A DNA stretch of 64,000 bases, taken from positions 107,078-171,077 of the forward strand of contig NZ_PQNY01000006.1 of assembly GCF_002917885.1 (NCBI RefSeq), read 5' to 3'. Position 1 is the stretch's first letter, and each line of letters begins with the position of its first letter. Positions 8,926-17,737 of the stretch are shown one piece after another. The notes below the pieces were generated by a model. The model did no database searches. It was not told where the DNA came from and worked only from the letters and a program-made list of their open reading frames with translations. The stretch is from Flavobacterium croceum DSM 17960. Its GTDB lineage: Bacteria > Bacteroidota > Bacteroidia > Flavobacteriales > Flavobacteriaceae. The position numbers and the translations under genes were made by a program.

Positions 8926-8944
8926 CATAAAATTATACTATACC

Positions 8945-9886
8945 ATGACAATTACACAACTACAATATGTATTGGCTGTTGCCGAATATAAAAACTTTAC
9001 TCTAGCTGCCGAAAAATGTTTCGTTACGCAGCCCACCTTGAGTATGCAAATACAAAAAGTAGAAGACGAGCTTGATATTCAAATTTTTGATAGAAGTAAA
9101 AAACCGATACAACTTACAGATATTGGTATTAAAATAGTAAATCAGGCCAAAAACATTGTAAATGAAGCCGAAAGAATACAAGATATTGTAGACCAGCAAA
9201 AAGGTTTTATTGGTGGCGAATTTAGATTGGGTATTATTCCTACTATAATGCCTACTCTATTGCCCATGTTTTTGAATAATTTTATAAAAAAATATCCAAA
9301 GGTTAAACTCATTATAGAGGAATTAAATACAAACGATATTATTGAAAAATTAAACAACGGACATCTCGATGCCGCAATAGCAGCTACACCCCTAGAAGAA
9401 GAAAAAATCAAAGAAATTGTACTTTTTTATGAACCTTTTGTAGCTTATGTGCCAGAAAACAATAGTGTATTTGATAAAAAAGAAATCACTATAGACGATT
9501 TAAATTTAGATGAAATATTACTTCTGCAAGATGGTCATTGCTTTAAAGACAGTATTTTAAATTTATGTAAAAGTAACGGCAAAACAGAGCATCGCAATTA
9601 TCAATTGGCAAGTGGTAGTTTTGAAACCTTAATTAAACTTGCCGATGAAGGCTTGGGTACTACACTATTACCTTATTTACATACACTCGAATTACCCGAA
9701 AAAGCCAAAGCAAAATTAAAGCAGTTTGCAGAACCTAAACCCGCTCGAGAAGTAAGCCTTATCTACCCAAAAAGCGAATTAAAAATTCATATAATTGATG
9801 CCTTACGAGCTACAATTGCAGGTGTTATAAAAGGAGCTATTGTGTTTAATAATGTAGAAATTATTAGTCCGAAACCCAATAAATAA
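8945..9886 (+). CDS. oxyR: LysR-type peroxide sensor OxyR
   Basis: The 313-residue protein begins at MTITQLQYVLAVAEY, the standard LysR start; an upstream in-frame start would add 45 unrelated residues. The winged HTH occupies residues 1-60 (FTLAAEKCFVTQPTLSMQI), and the substrate-type sensor domain runs from about 90 on. The two redox cysteines of OxyR are present as GHCFKDSILNLC at Cys199 and Cys208, the same numbers as in the E. coli protein. This supports a true peroxide-sensing disulphide switch. It is divergent from dps, its likely target. A terminator follows directly. Confidence 0.95.
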   Translation: MTITQLQYVLAVAEYKNFTLAAEKCFVTQPTLSMQIQKVEDELDIQIFDRSKKPIQLTDIGIKIVNQAKNIVNEAERIQDIVDQQKGFIGGEFRLGIIPTIMPTLLPMFLNNFIKKYPKVKLIIEELNTNDIIEKLNNGHLDAAIAATPLEEEKIKEIVLFYEPFVAYVPENNSVFDKKEITIDDLNLDEILLLQDGHCFKDSILNLCKSNGKTEHRNYQLASGSFETLIKLADEGLGTTLLPYLHTLELPEKAKAKLKQFAEPKPAREVSLIYPKSELKIHIIDALRATIAGVIKGAIVFNNVEIISPKPNK

Positions 9887-9914
9887 AAAAAGGAACCTTG
9901 ATTGGGTTCCTTTT
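9887..9914. terminator. Terminator between oxyR and converging small gene
   Basis: A 10-bp stem (9888-9897 with 9905-9914) pairs an A-rich arm with a T-rich arm. It lies exactly between the two converging stop codons and can work in both directions. Confidence 0.8.
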
Positions 9915-9918
9915 AGTT

Positions 9919-10116
9919 TTATGAGTTTATACTAATTACACATTGCCTTAGTTCGGGTTTTTCTTTCACTATTTGTGATACCCAAACCATTAATTCTTCT
10001 ATTTCAAAAGGCAACAAAACTTTGAATGCCTTTTCTAGTTCTTTACAAAAAAGTTTAGAATCGAAACTTACGCGTTCTAAAACCGATTTTGTATAGCTAA
10101 AAATCAATCTCGGCAT
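9919..10116 (-). CDS. Small conserved-looking protein, unknown function
   Basis: This is a 65-residue ORF with good coding character: mixed charge, an amphipathic middle (FCKELEKAFKVLLPFEIEELMVWVSQIV) and a start codon followed by hydrophobic and basic residues. There is no signal peptide or membrane helix. A strong terminator abuts its stop, which supports a real gene. The nearest gene upstream on this strand is 2 kb away, so it is monocistronic. I recall similar short hypothetical proteins in flavobacteria, but no function is known. Confidence 0.6.
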   Translation of the reverse strand: MPRLIFSYTKSVLERVSFDSKLFCKELEKAFKVLLPFEIEELMVWVSQIVKEKPELRQCVISINS

Positions 10117-10223
10117 AAAAACTAGATTATTGGTTAAACATATTTGTTAAGTAAGAACGTAATTTATTTTGCTTTATTGTATCAAAATTACATTTTTTAA
10201 CGAACCAAAAGCCTAAAAATAAG

Positions 10224-10886
10224 TTAATATTTTATAGCGCGTAACATTTCTCTTTTACCGGGTGCTCCTGGCAATTTTTCAATTACAAAACCTGCTGTTT
10301 CCATAGCTCTTTTAATTACGCCTCGGCAAGCATAAGTTACCAAAATTCCGTTGGTTTTTAATGCCTTGTACATTTGCTTAAAAATCTGATCACTCCATAA
10401 TTCGGGTTGTACATCATAGCCAAAAGCATCAAAGTAAATAATGTTGTAAAGATTTTCATCTAAAATATCTTGAAATTTTTTACACTGTTTTTTAATAGTA
10501 AATCTATCTGAAATAGTTTGCTCTTCTTCCCAATTACAAGTGTGCATCAACATAAATTTTTCGGTTTTTTCAGTTGCTTCTAATACTTCAACATAGTTTA
10601 GTTTTTTTACATGCTCAAGATCTACAGGATATGCTTCTATTGCAGTGTAATGAATTGATTTGTTGTTGTTTTCTGATTCTAAATAAGTAATAAAAGCGTT
10701 TAAACCTGTACCAAAACCTATTTCTAATATATGTGCTTTCTGCTGGTTATAGTAGTTTAAACCTGCATTAATAAACACGTGATAAGCTTCTTGAATGGCA
10801 CCATTTTTTGAGTGATAAGTTTCATTAAGTTCTGGAACAAAAAGCGTAGAAGAACCGTCTTTTGTAATAAGTATTTCCTTTTTCAA
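10224..10886 (-). CDS. mnmD: MnmD-type tRNA methyltransferase
   Basis: The product is a stand-alone methyltransferase domain (220 residues) equivalent to the N-terminal half of MnmC. It makes the final methylation of (s2)nm5U at tRNA wobble position 34 using S-adenosylmethionine. The SAM motif ILEIGFGTGLNAFI, the acidic YFDAFGYDVQPELWS block and the C-terminal LPGAPGKREMLRA signature are clear. No FAD oxidase domain is present, so nm5U would have to be produced by another route. It is the last gene of a four-gene minus-strand cluster, six bases after a DUF1801 gene. Confidence 0.9.
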   Translation of the reverse strand: MKKEILITKDGSSTLFVPELNETYHSKNGAIQEAYHVFINAGLNYYNQQKAHILEIGFGTGLNAFITYLESENNNKSIHYTAIEAYPVDLEHVKKLNYVEVLEATEKTEKFMLMHTCNWEEEQTISDRFTIKKQCKKFQDILDENLYNIIYFDAFGYDVQPELWSDQIFKQMYKALKTNGILVTYACRGVIKRAMETAGFVIEKLPGAPGKREMLRAIKY

Positions 10887-10892
10887 TGTTTA

Positions 10893-11234
10893 TTATTTTA
10901 CGATTTGAGAAAGTCTATAGAGAGCTATTTTTTGAATTAGTTGTTTAGGCAATTCTTCATGAAGAGAAAATTGTATAGCTCCTTTAGAATATTTATATGC
11001 TTTTAAATCATTTTCAAATTTAACAATGGGTTCGGCTGTAGGATAAAACCCAATATGATTTTTATAACCCGCATAATAAACTAAAATTTTATTTTGCTTA
11101 AAAGCGGGCATTTTATAAGAAATTGTTTCTGTAGCAAGAGGCAAAACTTCTTTTAAAACAAAATGAAGTTCGAGCAATTTTTGCTGAACTTCATTTGGAA
11201 ATTGTTCTATATATTGTTTAATATCTCTATTCAA
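10893..11234 (-). CDS. DUF1801 / YdhG-like protein, probable TTG start
   Basis: The sequence matches the DUF1801 fold (YdhG/frataxin-like): QYIEQFPNEVQQKLLELHFVLKEVLP, then ISYKMPAFK, LVYYAGYKNHIGFYPT, and KGAIQFSLHEELP. Some relatives have been called iron chaperones, which is weakly supported. Family members start a few residues before the QYIE helix. This favours a TTG at 11234 (113 residues), two bases after the upstream stop. The alternative ATG at 11285 would add 17 residues overlapping the upstream gene. It is translationally linked with its neighbours. Confidence 0.75.
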   Translation of the reverse strand: MNRDIKQYIEQFPNEVQQKLLELHFVLKEVLPLATETISYKMPAFKQNKILVYYAGYKNHIGFYPTAEPIVKFENDLKAYKYSKGAIQFSLHEELPKQLIQKIALYRLSQIVK

Positions 11235-11236
11235 TA

Positions 11237-11686
11237 TTACTGTTTTATATATAGTTTTTTTATTTTGGGAATTGGGCCTCCACATTTTACTTCGTGACAC
11301 GAAATACAAGCATCTATTCCTTTATTAAAATGCTCTTTTGCATTTTTTGGATCTTCATAAATTAATTCTTGGGCTTGAATAAACTTTTTAGCTTGTTCAT
11401 TAAAAAATGCATCTTTATCGGTATCATCTGTCAATACTGCTTCGTGTATTTTTAAAAAATGCTGCGGAAATTTACCTATGGTATCGCCTTTTTTTATACG
11501 TTCTTTTAGTCTTTGATTGTCTACATACATTTGCTCCATAAGCGCTGCCATTTCAGACATTTCATACATCTCAAACTTTTGATTCTCGGTAGAGCAAGCT
11601 TCTTTTTTTTGTTTTTCGTCTGCCTTTTTTTGGCAAGAAAACAAAAGCAAAACCATACACAATGGTATTATCAATTTATTGAACAT
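11237..11686 (-). CDS. Single-haem c-type cytochrome lipoprotein
   Basis: The 149-residue precursor carries a lipoprotein signal (LIIPLCMVLLLFSC, lipid Cys at about 18) and a charged linker. A mainly helical domain ends in CISCH at about 130, the covalent haem c motif. The spacing of helices resembles the cytochrome c'/c-prime-like four-helix group, with the haem site near the C-terminus, but this is a guess. It would sit in the periplasm or on the outer membrane and carry electrons or sense gases. It lies in a tight cluster with a DUF4920 lipoprotein (three bases upstream). Confidence 0.75.
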   Translation of the reverse strand: MFNKLIIPLCMVLLLFSCQKKADEKQKKEACSTENQKFEMYEMSEMAALMEQMYVDNQRLKERIKKGDTIGKFPQHFLKIHEAVLTDDTDKDAFFNEQAKKFIQAQELIYEDPKNAKEHFNKGIDACISCHEVKCGGPIPKIKKLYIKQ

Positions 11687-11689
11687 CTT

Positions 11690-12181
11690 TTATTTTTTAA
11701 TTAATACACCGTCTGCTAGAAAAGAATATGTAATTTCTGGTTTGGTAATGCTGTCTATGCTCGCTTGCGATTTTCCTTCATCTTTGGCATAATGTTTCAA
11801 CTCATCAACACTAATAATGTTTACAAAGGCTTTACCATTTGCAATAACCTCACTACCAGAAGCATTTTTGGGTACAAAAAATCCGTAATCTTTAAATTTT
11901 ACAAAAGCAACTTCTTTGCCCGACAATTCTAAATTCATCCAACATCCTTTTTTTTGGCAAACCTCTTTTATCTTTGAGATTACTTTTACATTTAATGTGT
12001 CTGTAGAATCTTTAAGTGTTTTGTATTTTTCTAATAATTCAGCTCCTGTAATAGCTCCTTCTGCTGTAATAGAATCGCCAAATTTTGCATAAGAAACTTT
12101 TTCTTCTTTCGTATCTTGACCGTTGTTTTTACAACTTGTAAATGCAAGTGCAAGTACAGCTAGTAGCATTATTTTTTTCAT
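11690..12181 (-). CDS. DUF4920 lipoprotein
   Basis: The start is taken at MKKIMLLAVLALAFTSC; an in-frame ATG nine codons upstream only extends the signal. Lipidation Cys is about residue 16. The mature part shows the DUF4920 pattern: YAKFGDSITAEGAI, then VKVISKIKEVCQKKGCWMNLEL, VAFVKFKDYGFFVP and AFVNIISVDELKHYA. The CQKKGCWM pair of cysteines followed by Met could bind a metal, perhaps copper, which fits the haem lipoprotein next door. The function is not established. It heads the cluster, with a divergent ilvE gene 200 bases away. Confidence 0.85.
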   Translation of the reverse strand: MKKIMLLAVLALAFTSCKNNGQDTKEEKVSYAKFGDSITAEGAITGAELLEKYKTLKDSTDTLNVKVISKIKEVCQKKGCWMNLELSGKEVAFVKFKDYGFFVPKNASGSEVIANGKAFVNIISVDELKHYAKDEGKSQASIDSITKPEITYSFLADGVLIKK

Positions 12182-12384
12182 GATAAGTAATATTTTAATT
12201 TTTAACAAATTTATAAATTTATGCTTTAATTTCCTAAATAATACAAGACCAGATTTGCCTTAAAAATCAATAAAAAACAATGAATACTATTTTAAATTGA
12301 TTTTTTTGTAATTTAGCCGAAACTAAATATCACAAAATTATTAACTTTTTATTGTTTTATTCTTTTTATTAAAAGAAGTTAAAA

Positions 12385-13455
12385 ATGGAATCAACAACTA
12401 CATCCGACATTGAGATTATGCTTTCTTCTCAGTCTAAAATTAACGAAGTAGATTTTGAAAATCTAACTTTTGGAACCGTTTTTACAGATCATATGCTTGT
12501 ATGTGATTTTAAAAATGGTGAGTGGCAAAAGCCTGTTATACAGCCTTATCAGCCATTTACTTTAGACCCATCTACTAAGGTTTTTCATTATGGGCAAGCC
12601 ATATTTGAAGGTATGAAAGCCTATAAAGATGAACAAGGCGATGTTTGGATGTTTAGAGCCAATGAAAACTTTAATCGTTTTAATAAATCGGCAATACGTT
12701 TGGCTATGCCAGAAGTTCCCGAAGAAGTATTTATGGGTGGTTTAAGAAAACTACTTCACATTGAAAAAGATTGGGTTCGATATGGTATGGGTCGTTCTTT
12801 GTACATAAGACCTTACATGATTGCTACAGGCGAAGGCGTTATTGCTCAACCCTCTTCAGAATATAAATTTGTTATTATTTTATCTCCAGCAAAATCGTAC
12901 TACAATCAAGAGGTAAAAGTAGTTATTGCCAATCATTACAGTAGAGCTGCCAATGGTGGTATAGGTGCTGCAAAAGCTGCTGGTAATTATGCTGGACAAT
13001 TTTATCCTACAAAATTGGCTGTAGAAAAAGGGTTTCAACAAATAATTTGGACTGATGATGCTACGCATACCAAGCTAGAAGAAGCTGGTACTATGAATGT
13101 TTTTTTTAGAATTAATAATACTTTAATTACAGCGCCTACAAGCGAGAGAATATTAGATGGTGTTACGCGTAAAAGTTTGATTGATTTAGCAAAAAGAGAA
13201 GGTATTGATGTTGAAGTACGCTCTCTTTTGGTAGATGAATTGTTGAATGCTGCAAAAAACGGTACACTAAAAGAAATTTTTGGAGCAGGAACAGCTGCTG
13301 TAATTAACCCTATTGTTGGGTTTGCCTATGAAGATTTGTATTTTGATTTACCTAAAATAGAAAACTCAATGGCTATGGAATTGAAAGATAAATTGAATAA
13401 AATTCAATACAAATTGGCCGAAGATACTTTTGGTTGGACAGAAAAAATAGAATAG
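12385..13455 (+). CDS. ilvE: Branched-chain amino acid aminotransferase
   Basis: This fold-IV PLP enzyme moves the amino group between glutamate and the keto acids of Ile, Leu and Val. The 356-residue length is that of the eukaryote-like BCAT group. The PLP lysine is Lys197 in GAAKAAGNYAGQF. FHYGQAIFEGMKAY (67-80), YIRPYMIATG and LEEAGTMNVFF are further signatures. It is monocistronic with a bidirectional terminator after it. No other branched-chain biosynthesis genes are nearby, so it may serve both synthesis and degradation, the latter feeding propionyl-CoA to the methylmalonyl-CoA route at 55 kb. Confidence 0.95.
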   Translation: MESTTTSDIEIMLSSQSKINEVDFENLTFGTVFTDHMLVCDFKNGEWQKPVIQPYQPFTLDPSTKVFHYGQAIFEGMKAYKDEQGDVWMFRANENFNRFNKSAIRLAMPEVPEEVFMGGLRKLLHIEKDWVRYGMGRSLYIRPYMIATGEGVIAQPSSEYKFVIILSPAKSYYNQEVKVVIANHYSRAANGGIGAAKAAGNYAGQFYPTKLAVEKGFQQIIWTDDATHTKLEEAGTMNVFFRINNTLITAPTSERILDGVTRKSLIDLAKREGIDVEVRSLLVDELLNAAKNGTLKEIFGAGTAAVINPIVGFAYEDLYFDLPKIENSMAMELKDKLNKIQYKLAEDTFGWTEKIE

Positions 13456-13462
13456 TAAAACA

Positions 13463-13498
13463 AAGGGATAATCTTAAAAAATTATCCCTTCTTTTTTG
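13463..13498. terminator. Bidirectional terminator between ilvE and ppx
   Basis: A perfect 10-bp stem (13463-13472 with 13481-13490) has T tracts on both strands and lies between converging genes. Confidence 0.85.
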
Positions 13499-13500
13499 CT

Positions 13501-14391
13501 TTAAATTCTATTAAAATACATTGCTTTTACAATCCCGTCTGAAAGTCCAATTTTTGGTACAAATATTTGTTTGGCTCCACTAGATTTCATAGCGTGCAAA
13601 TAAATTTTAGTCGCAGGAATAATAACATCGGCTCGGTCGGTATTTAAACCTAATTCTGCAATACGTTGTTCGTAGGTCATTGCTTCAAGTTTTTTATATT
13701 CTGAAGCTATGTATTTATAAGACAAAGGTTTATCTAAGTTTTTTTCAGACATTTTAAAAAGCTTATTGATATTTCCTCCAGAACCAATAAGTATAACATC
13801 GTCATAACCTTCTATTTGATGCTTAATCCAAGTTTCTATTTCGTTCCAAACTGTTTCATCAACCATATTATTAAGCAATCTTACTGTACCATTTTTAAAC
13901 GATTTGGCTGCTACAATGTTTCCTTTTGAGAAAAGGGTAAATTCGGTACTACCACCACCCACATCTACAAAAAGATAATTTGCATTAGTATGCATTAAAT
14001 TATGTAAATCGGACGATGCAATGATAGCCGCTTCAACTTTACCATCTATAATTTCTATATCTATAGAAGCTTTATCTTGAATAAGTTTCACAATCTCTTT
14101 GCCATTGTGAGCTTCACGCATTGCCGATGTGGCACAAGCTTTGTATTTTTGAACTTTATATACGTTCATTAGTAATCTAAAAGCATTCATAGCATCTACC
14201 ATTCTATTGCCGTTTTCTTCAGAAATTTGACCTGTAGTAAATGCATCTTGCCCCAAGCGTATAGGAACTCTTATAAGTGCAGATTTGTTAAATTGTGTTT
14301 CTTTTCCTTTTTGTTCTATAATATTGGTAATAAGCAATCGCATGGCGTTTGAACCAATATCTATAGCTGCATATTTTTTTATTGTAATCAT
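13501..14391 (-). CDS. ppx: Ppx/GppA-family exopolyphosphatase
   Basis: This 296-residue protein has the two actin-like lobes of the Ppx/GppA family and lacks the C-terminal HD-type extension of longer forms. The phosphate-binding loops are AAIDIGSNAMRLLI near residue 10, FVDVGGGSTEFTLF in the middle and ILIGSGGNINKL. It releases orthophosphate from polyphosphate chains or hydrolyses pppGpp. Its position 45 bases downstream of ppk1 favours the polyphosphate role. It is the last gene of the pdxH-sixA-ppk1-ppx run. Confidence 0.93.
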   Translation of the reverse strand: MITIKKYAAIDIGSNAMRLLITNIIEQKGKETQFNKSALIRVPIRLGQDAFTTGQISEENGNRMVDAMNAFRLLMNVYKVQKYKACATSAMREAHNGKEIVKLIQDKASIDIEIIDGKVEAAIIASSDLHNLMHTNANYLFVDVGGGSTEFTLFSKGNIVAAKSFKNGTVRLLNNMVDETVWNEIETWIKHQIEGYDDVILIGSGGNINKLFKMSEKNLDKPLSYKYIASEYKKLEAMTYEQRIAELGLNTDRADVIIPATKIYLHAMKSSGAKQIFVPKIGLSDGIVKAMYFNRI

Positions 14392-14436
14392 TTAATAATA
14401 TAATTCATTTGCTAAAATATGTACAAACTATACATT

Positions 14437-16539
14437 TTAGCTATTTTTAGTGATTGTATTAAAATAGTTATATGTTTCTTGTTGAGCTCTAAAAATAGGT
14501 TCGTTGGCTTTTCGTTCTCTATATAGATTATCTAGCTTTTCCGAATGTAAACGTGCTTTTACATTACCTTTCCAACCTACTTCAAAGGTATCTATGAGTT
14601 GCTTTTTAATACTTTCGTCATAAATAGGGCACGTTACCTCTACTCTTCCATCTAAATTTCTTGTCATAAAATCGGCCGAAGAAATAAATACTTCAGTATC
14701 ATTATTATTACAGAAAATAAATATTCGGGCGTGTTCTAAATAGTTATCAACAATACTTATGGCTTCTATATTCTCGCTCATTCCTTTAATTTTTGGAATT
14801 AATGAGCATATTCCTCTTATTTGCAATCGTATTTTAACACCTGCATTGCTTGCTTGGTATAGCTTATCTATCATTAAAAAATCTGATAAACTATTCATTT
14901 TTAAATCAATATAAGCAGGTTTACCTAATTGAGCATTAAAAATTTCACGGTCTATTAATTTTACAATTTTTGTACGCGTATAATGTGGAGAAACAATAAG
15001 ATGTTTGTATGGATATAATCTATAGTTTATATCAAAAAAATCAAATACTTTAGACATATCTTTTAGTATTTTTTGATGGCTTGTAAATAGTGTAACATCT
15101 GTATAAAAACGCGCTGTAGATTCATTAAAATTACCTGTAGAAATAAATCCGTATCGCTTTATTTTACTATTTTCTATACGCTCTACATAACATATTTTAC
15201 TGTGTACTTTAAGTCCTTTTACACCAAATATTAAATGCACACCTTCTGTTTGTAACTGTTCTGCATACGATATATTGCTTGCCTCATCAAAACGAGCTTG
15301 CAATTCGATTTGCACAGTAACTTTTTTACCATTTTTGGCCGCATTAATCAATGAACTAATAATTTGAGAATTGTTGGCAAGTCTATAAAGTGTAATTTTT
15401 ATTGTTGTTACTTTGGGGTCTAATGCAGCTTCTCGTAAAAATTTAATGAGATATGCAAAAGTTTGGTAAGGCGCATAAACAAGATAATCTTTTTGGGCAA
15501 TTTTATTTAAAATACTTCCGTCTAATGATAAATCTGGAACGGGCAAAGCTGTATTTTGCTTGTACAATAAATCATACCTGCCAAGGTTTGGAAAATCCAT
15601 ATAATCTCTACGATTGTGGTATCTTCCGCCTGGAATAATGCTATCGGAAGCATCGATTCCCATACGCGTTAGAAAAAATTCTAGTGTATCTTTTTCTATG
15701 GTTTTGTCATATACAAACCGAACAGGTTCGCCAACGCGTCTATCTTTTACCGAAGTTGCAATTTTTTGCATCATACTTTTACTCATATCTGAGTCGATAT
15801 CGAGCTGAGCATCTCGAGTAATTTTTATCATGTGTGATGATATCGATTCATAGTCGAAAATATTAAAAATACTTTCGAGATTATATCGAATTACATCATC
15901 TAGAAGCATCACATATTGTTTGTCTTCTATAGAAGGTAATACTACTACTCTATTAATTGTTTTCGGAATTTCTATAAGCGCATAGCGTATGTCTTTTTTG
16001 GGTTTAACCAAACCTAAAAGTTTACTTTTTTCTTCGGGTTTCATTACCAACCGTATCGCTAAATAGCCTGCTGTATCTTTAAGTAAAGGAAATTCAGCAA
16101 GATCATTCAATATAATGGTAACCAACTCTGGGCTTACTTTTTGAATGAAAAAATTCTTGATAAACTCTACATGTTCTGGTAATACTTCGGTTTCTTCTAC
16201 AATAATTATGTTTTCTTCTTTTAGTTTATTTTCTATAATTTGAAGAATTTTTAAGCTCTCTGCTTGTTGTTTTATTACAATCTCGGTAATCTCTTTTACC
16301 AATTGTTGGGCAGAAATGCCACCTAGCAGTTTTTCTCCCGATTGTCCAGATAAACTCAACCTTCTTACTGCTGCAAAACGAACCCTGAAAAATTCATCTA
16401 AATTATTGGAGAAAATACCTAAAAATCGTAATCGTTCCAACAATGGAACTGTTTCGTCTGCCGCTTCTTGAAGCACTCGAGCATTAAAAGCAAGCCAGCT
16501 TTTTTCGCGATCAATATATCTAAACTTGTTTTCTTGCAT
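14437..16539 (-). CDS. ppk1: Polyphosphate kinase 1
   Basis: PPK1 reversibly transfers the gamma phosphate of ATP to polyphosphate through a phosphohistidine. The 700-residue protein has the N domain (YIDREKSWLAFNARVL), head domain, and two PLD-like C domains. The autophosphorylated His is His446 in LKVHSKICYVER, and the second catalytic His is His603 in EHARIFIF. The ELQARFDEASNI block is also intact. Its start overlaps the stop of the sixA-like gene, so translation is coupled. Together with ppx it forms a polyphosphate synthesis/degradation pair. Confidence 0.97.
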   Translation of the reverse strand: MQENKFRYIDREKSWLAFNARVLQEAADETVPLLERLRFLGIFSNNLDEFFRVRFAAVRRLSLSGQSGEKLLGGISAQQLVKEITEIVIKQQAESLKILQIIENKLKEENIIIVEETEVLPEHVEFIKNFFIQKVSPELVTIILNDLAEFPLLKDTAGYLAIRLVMKPEEKSKLLGLVKPKKDIRYALIEIPKTINRVVVLPSIEDKQYVMLLDDVIRYNLESIFNIFDYESISSHMIKITRDAQLDIDSDMSKSMMQKIATSVKDRRVGEPVRFVYDKTIEKDTLEFFLTRMGIDASDSIIPGGRYHNRRDYMDFPNLGRYDLLYKQNTALPVPDLSLDGSILNKIAQKDYLVYAPYQTFAYLIKFLREAALDPKVTTIKITLYRLANNSQIISSLINAAKNGKKVTVQIELQARFDEASNISYAEQLQTEGVHLIFGVKGLKVHSKICYVERIENSKIKRYGFISTGNFNESTARFYTDVTLFTSHQKILKDMSKVFDFFDINYRLYPYKHLIVSPHYTRTKIVKLIDREIFNAQLGKPAYIDLKMNSLSDFLMIDKLYQASNAGVKIRLQIRGICSLIPKIKGMSENIEAISIVDNYLEHARIFIFCNNNDTEVFISSADFMTRNLDGRVEVTCPIYDESIKKQLIDTFEVGWKGNVKARLHSEKLDNLYRERKANEPIFRAQQETYNYFNTITKNS

Positions 16540-17024
16540 TATGATATTTCTTTTAAGAAAATAATTTTGGTGGTAACACCTTTTTGTAAACTATTCCATT
16601 CTTGTATTTTAAAATCTATTTGAACAAAACCCGACGTAGGCACATTATCTATAAATTCTGAACCATATTTATTTACAAAATCGGTAAAAGCTTCATTATG
16701 TCCAAAAATTACAACTGTACTTGCATTTTGAGGTAATGCTTTGATGTTTTCAACCAATTGATGTAAATTAAATGTATAATATTCGTCTTTAATAATAAGA
16801 CTTTCTACAGGAATATCCCACACATTTAGCGCTATTTGAGCCGTTTGTAAAGCTCTAGTAGCGGTGCTTGATATAAAATAAAAGTCAGCATTTATATGCT
16901 TTTTTGATGCTAAAGCTACTTTTCTTGTTTGTAGTTTACCTTCTTCAAGAACAGTTCTTTGCTTATCGCTTACACCTAATTCCCAACTCGATTTGGCATG
17001 CCGAAATAGAATAATTTGTTTCAT
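16539..17024 (-). CDS. SixA-like histidine phosphatase
   Basis: The 161-residue protein is a minimal phosphoglycerate-mutase-fold phosphatase. The catalytic His9 lies in LFRHAKSSWE and the second catalytic His in FGHNEAFTDF. SSTATRALQTAQIA supplies the phosphate-binding arginine. SixA of E. coli removes phosphate from histidine phosphotransfer proteins. In flavobacteria the gene often stands beside ppk1, so a role tied to phosphate or polyphosphate signalling is possible but unproven. It lies three bases after pdxH and overlaps ppk1 by one base. Confidence 0.88.
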   Translation of the reverse strand: MKQIILFRHAKSSWELGVSDKQRTVLEEGKLQTRKVALASKKHINADFYFISSTATRALQTAQIALNVWDIPVESLIIKDEYYTFNLHQLVENIKALPQNASTVVIFGHNEAFTDFVNKYGSEFIDNVPTSGFVQIDFKIQEWNSLQKGVTTKIIFLKEIS

Positions 17025-17027
17025 GGT

Positions 17028-17672
17028 TTATGATGATAAGCGTTCTATTTTCCAATTGTAATCTGGTTGTAATGTGAATCGTATTCTATCGTGAAGACGA
17101 TTGGGTCTTCCTTGCCAAAATTCAACTTCGTGTGGTATTACCAAAAATCCACCCCAATATTTTGGACGCGGAATTTCTTTACCTTCAAATTCTTTTTCAA
17201 GTGCATGAAGTTTATCTTCCAAAAAAGCTCTATTGGGTATTACTTCGCTTTGGTTTGAAGCTATAGCACCTAATTTGCTCCCGTCTGGTCTAGACGCAAA
17301 ATAATTGTCTGAGATGTTCTCGCTGGTTTTTTGTGCTATTCCTTTAATAATAACTTGACGCTCTATACTAGGCCAAAAAAAAGACAAGCATACTTTTGGA
17401 TTTTGCAGTATTGATTTTCCTTTTTCAGAATTATAATTCGTATAAAAAACGAAGCCTTCTTCATTAAACTTTTTGAGTAGTACTACTCTACTTTTTGGAA
17501 AACCATCGAGCCCTACTGTAGATAAAGTCATTGCATTTACTTCATCAACACCGCCAAAATCTTCTGTTTCATAAAACCATTTATGAAATAAATTGATAGG
17601 GTCTTCGGGCAAATGTGATTCTAATAATTCACTTTTTTCGTAAGATTTTCTGTAATCACTTAGATCTTTCAT
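17028..17672 (-). CDS. pdxH: Pyridoxamine 5'-phosphate oxidase
   Basis: PdxH oxidises pyridoxine or pyridoxamine 5'-phosphate to pyridoxal 5'-phosphate using FMN and oxygen. The 214-residue length is standard. Signatures are LSDYRKSYEKSEL at the N-terminus, VDEVNAMTLSTVGLDGFPKSRVVLLK, YFASRPDGSKLGAIASNQS, and the C-terminal FWQGRPNRLHDRIRF, which binds the cofactor phosphate. It heads the ppk1 operon, although the functional link is not obvious. A rho terminator hairpin lies just upstream. Confidence 0.96.
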   Translation of the reverse strand: MKDLSDYRKSYEKSELLESHLPEDPINLFHKWFYETEDFGGVDEVNAMTLSTVGLDGFPKSRVVLLKKFNEEGFVFYTNYNSEKGKSILQNPKVCLSFFWPSIERQVIIKGIAQKTSENISDNYFASRPDGSKLGAIASNQSEVIPNRAFLEDKLHALEKEFEGKEIPRPKYWGGFLVIPHEVEFWQGRPNRLHDRIRFTLQPDYNWKIERLSS

Positions 17673-17702
17673 TCTAGAATATTAACTTTTTCAAAGATAA
17701 AA

Positions 17703-17730
17703 AAAATCCGAAAGTAGTCTTTCGGATTTT
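17703..17730 (-). terminator. Terminator of rho
   Basis: A perfect 12-bp stem (17703-17714 with 17719-17730), 4-nt loop and T run on the minus strand. It separates rho from the pdxH operon. Confidence 0.85.
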
Positions 17731-17737
17731 TAAGTTT

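Noticed and set aside
8810..8944. 45-residue N-terminal extension of OxyR
   Set aside because: LysR proteins begin at MTITQLQYVLAV; the extension is promoter DNA containing the -7 element.
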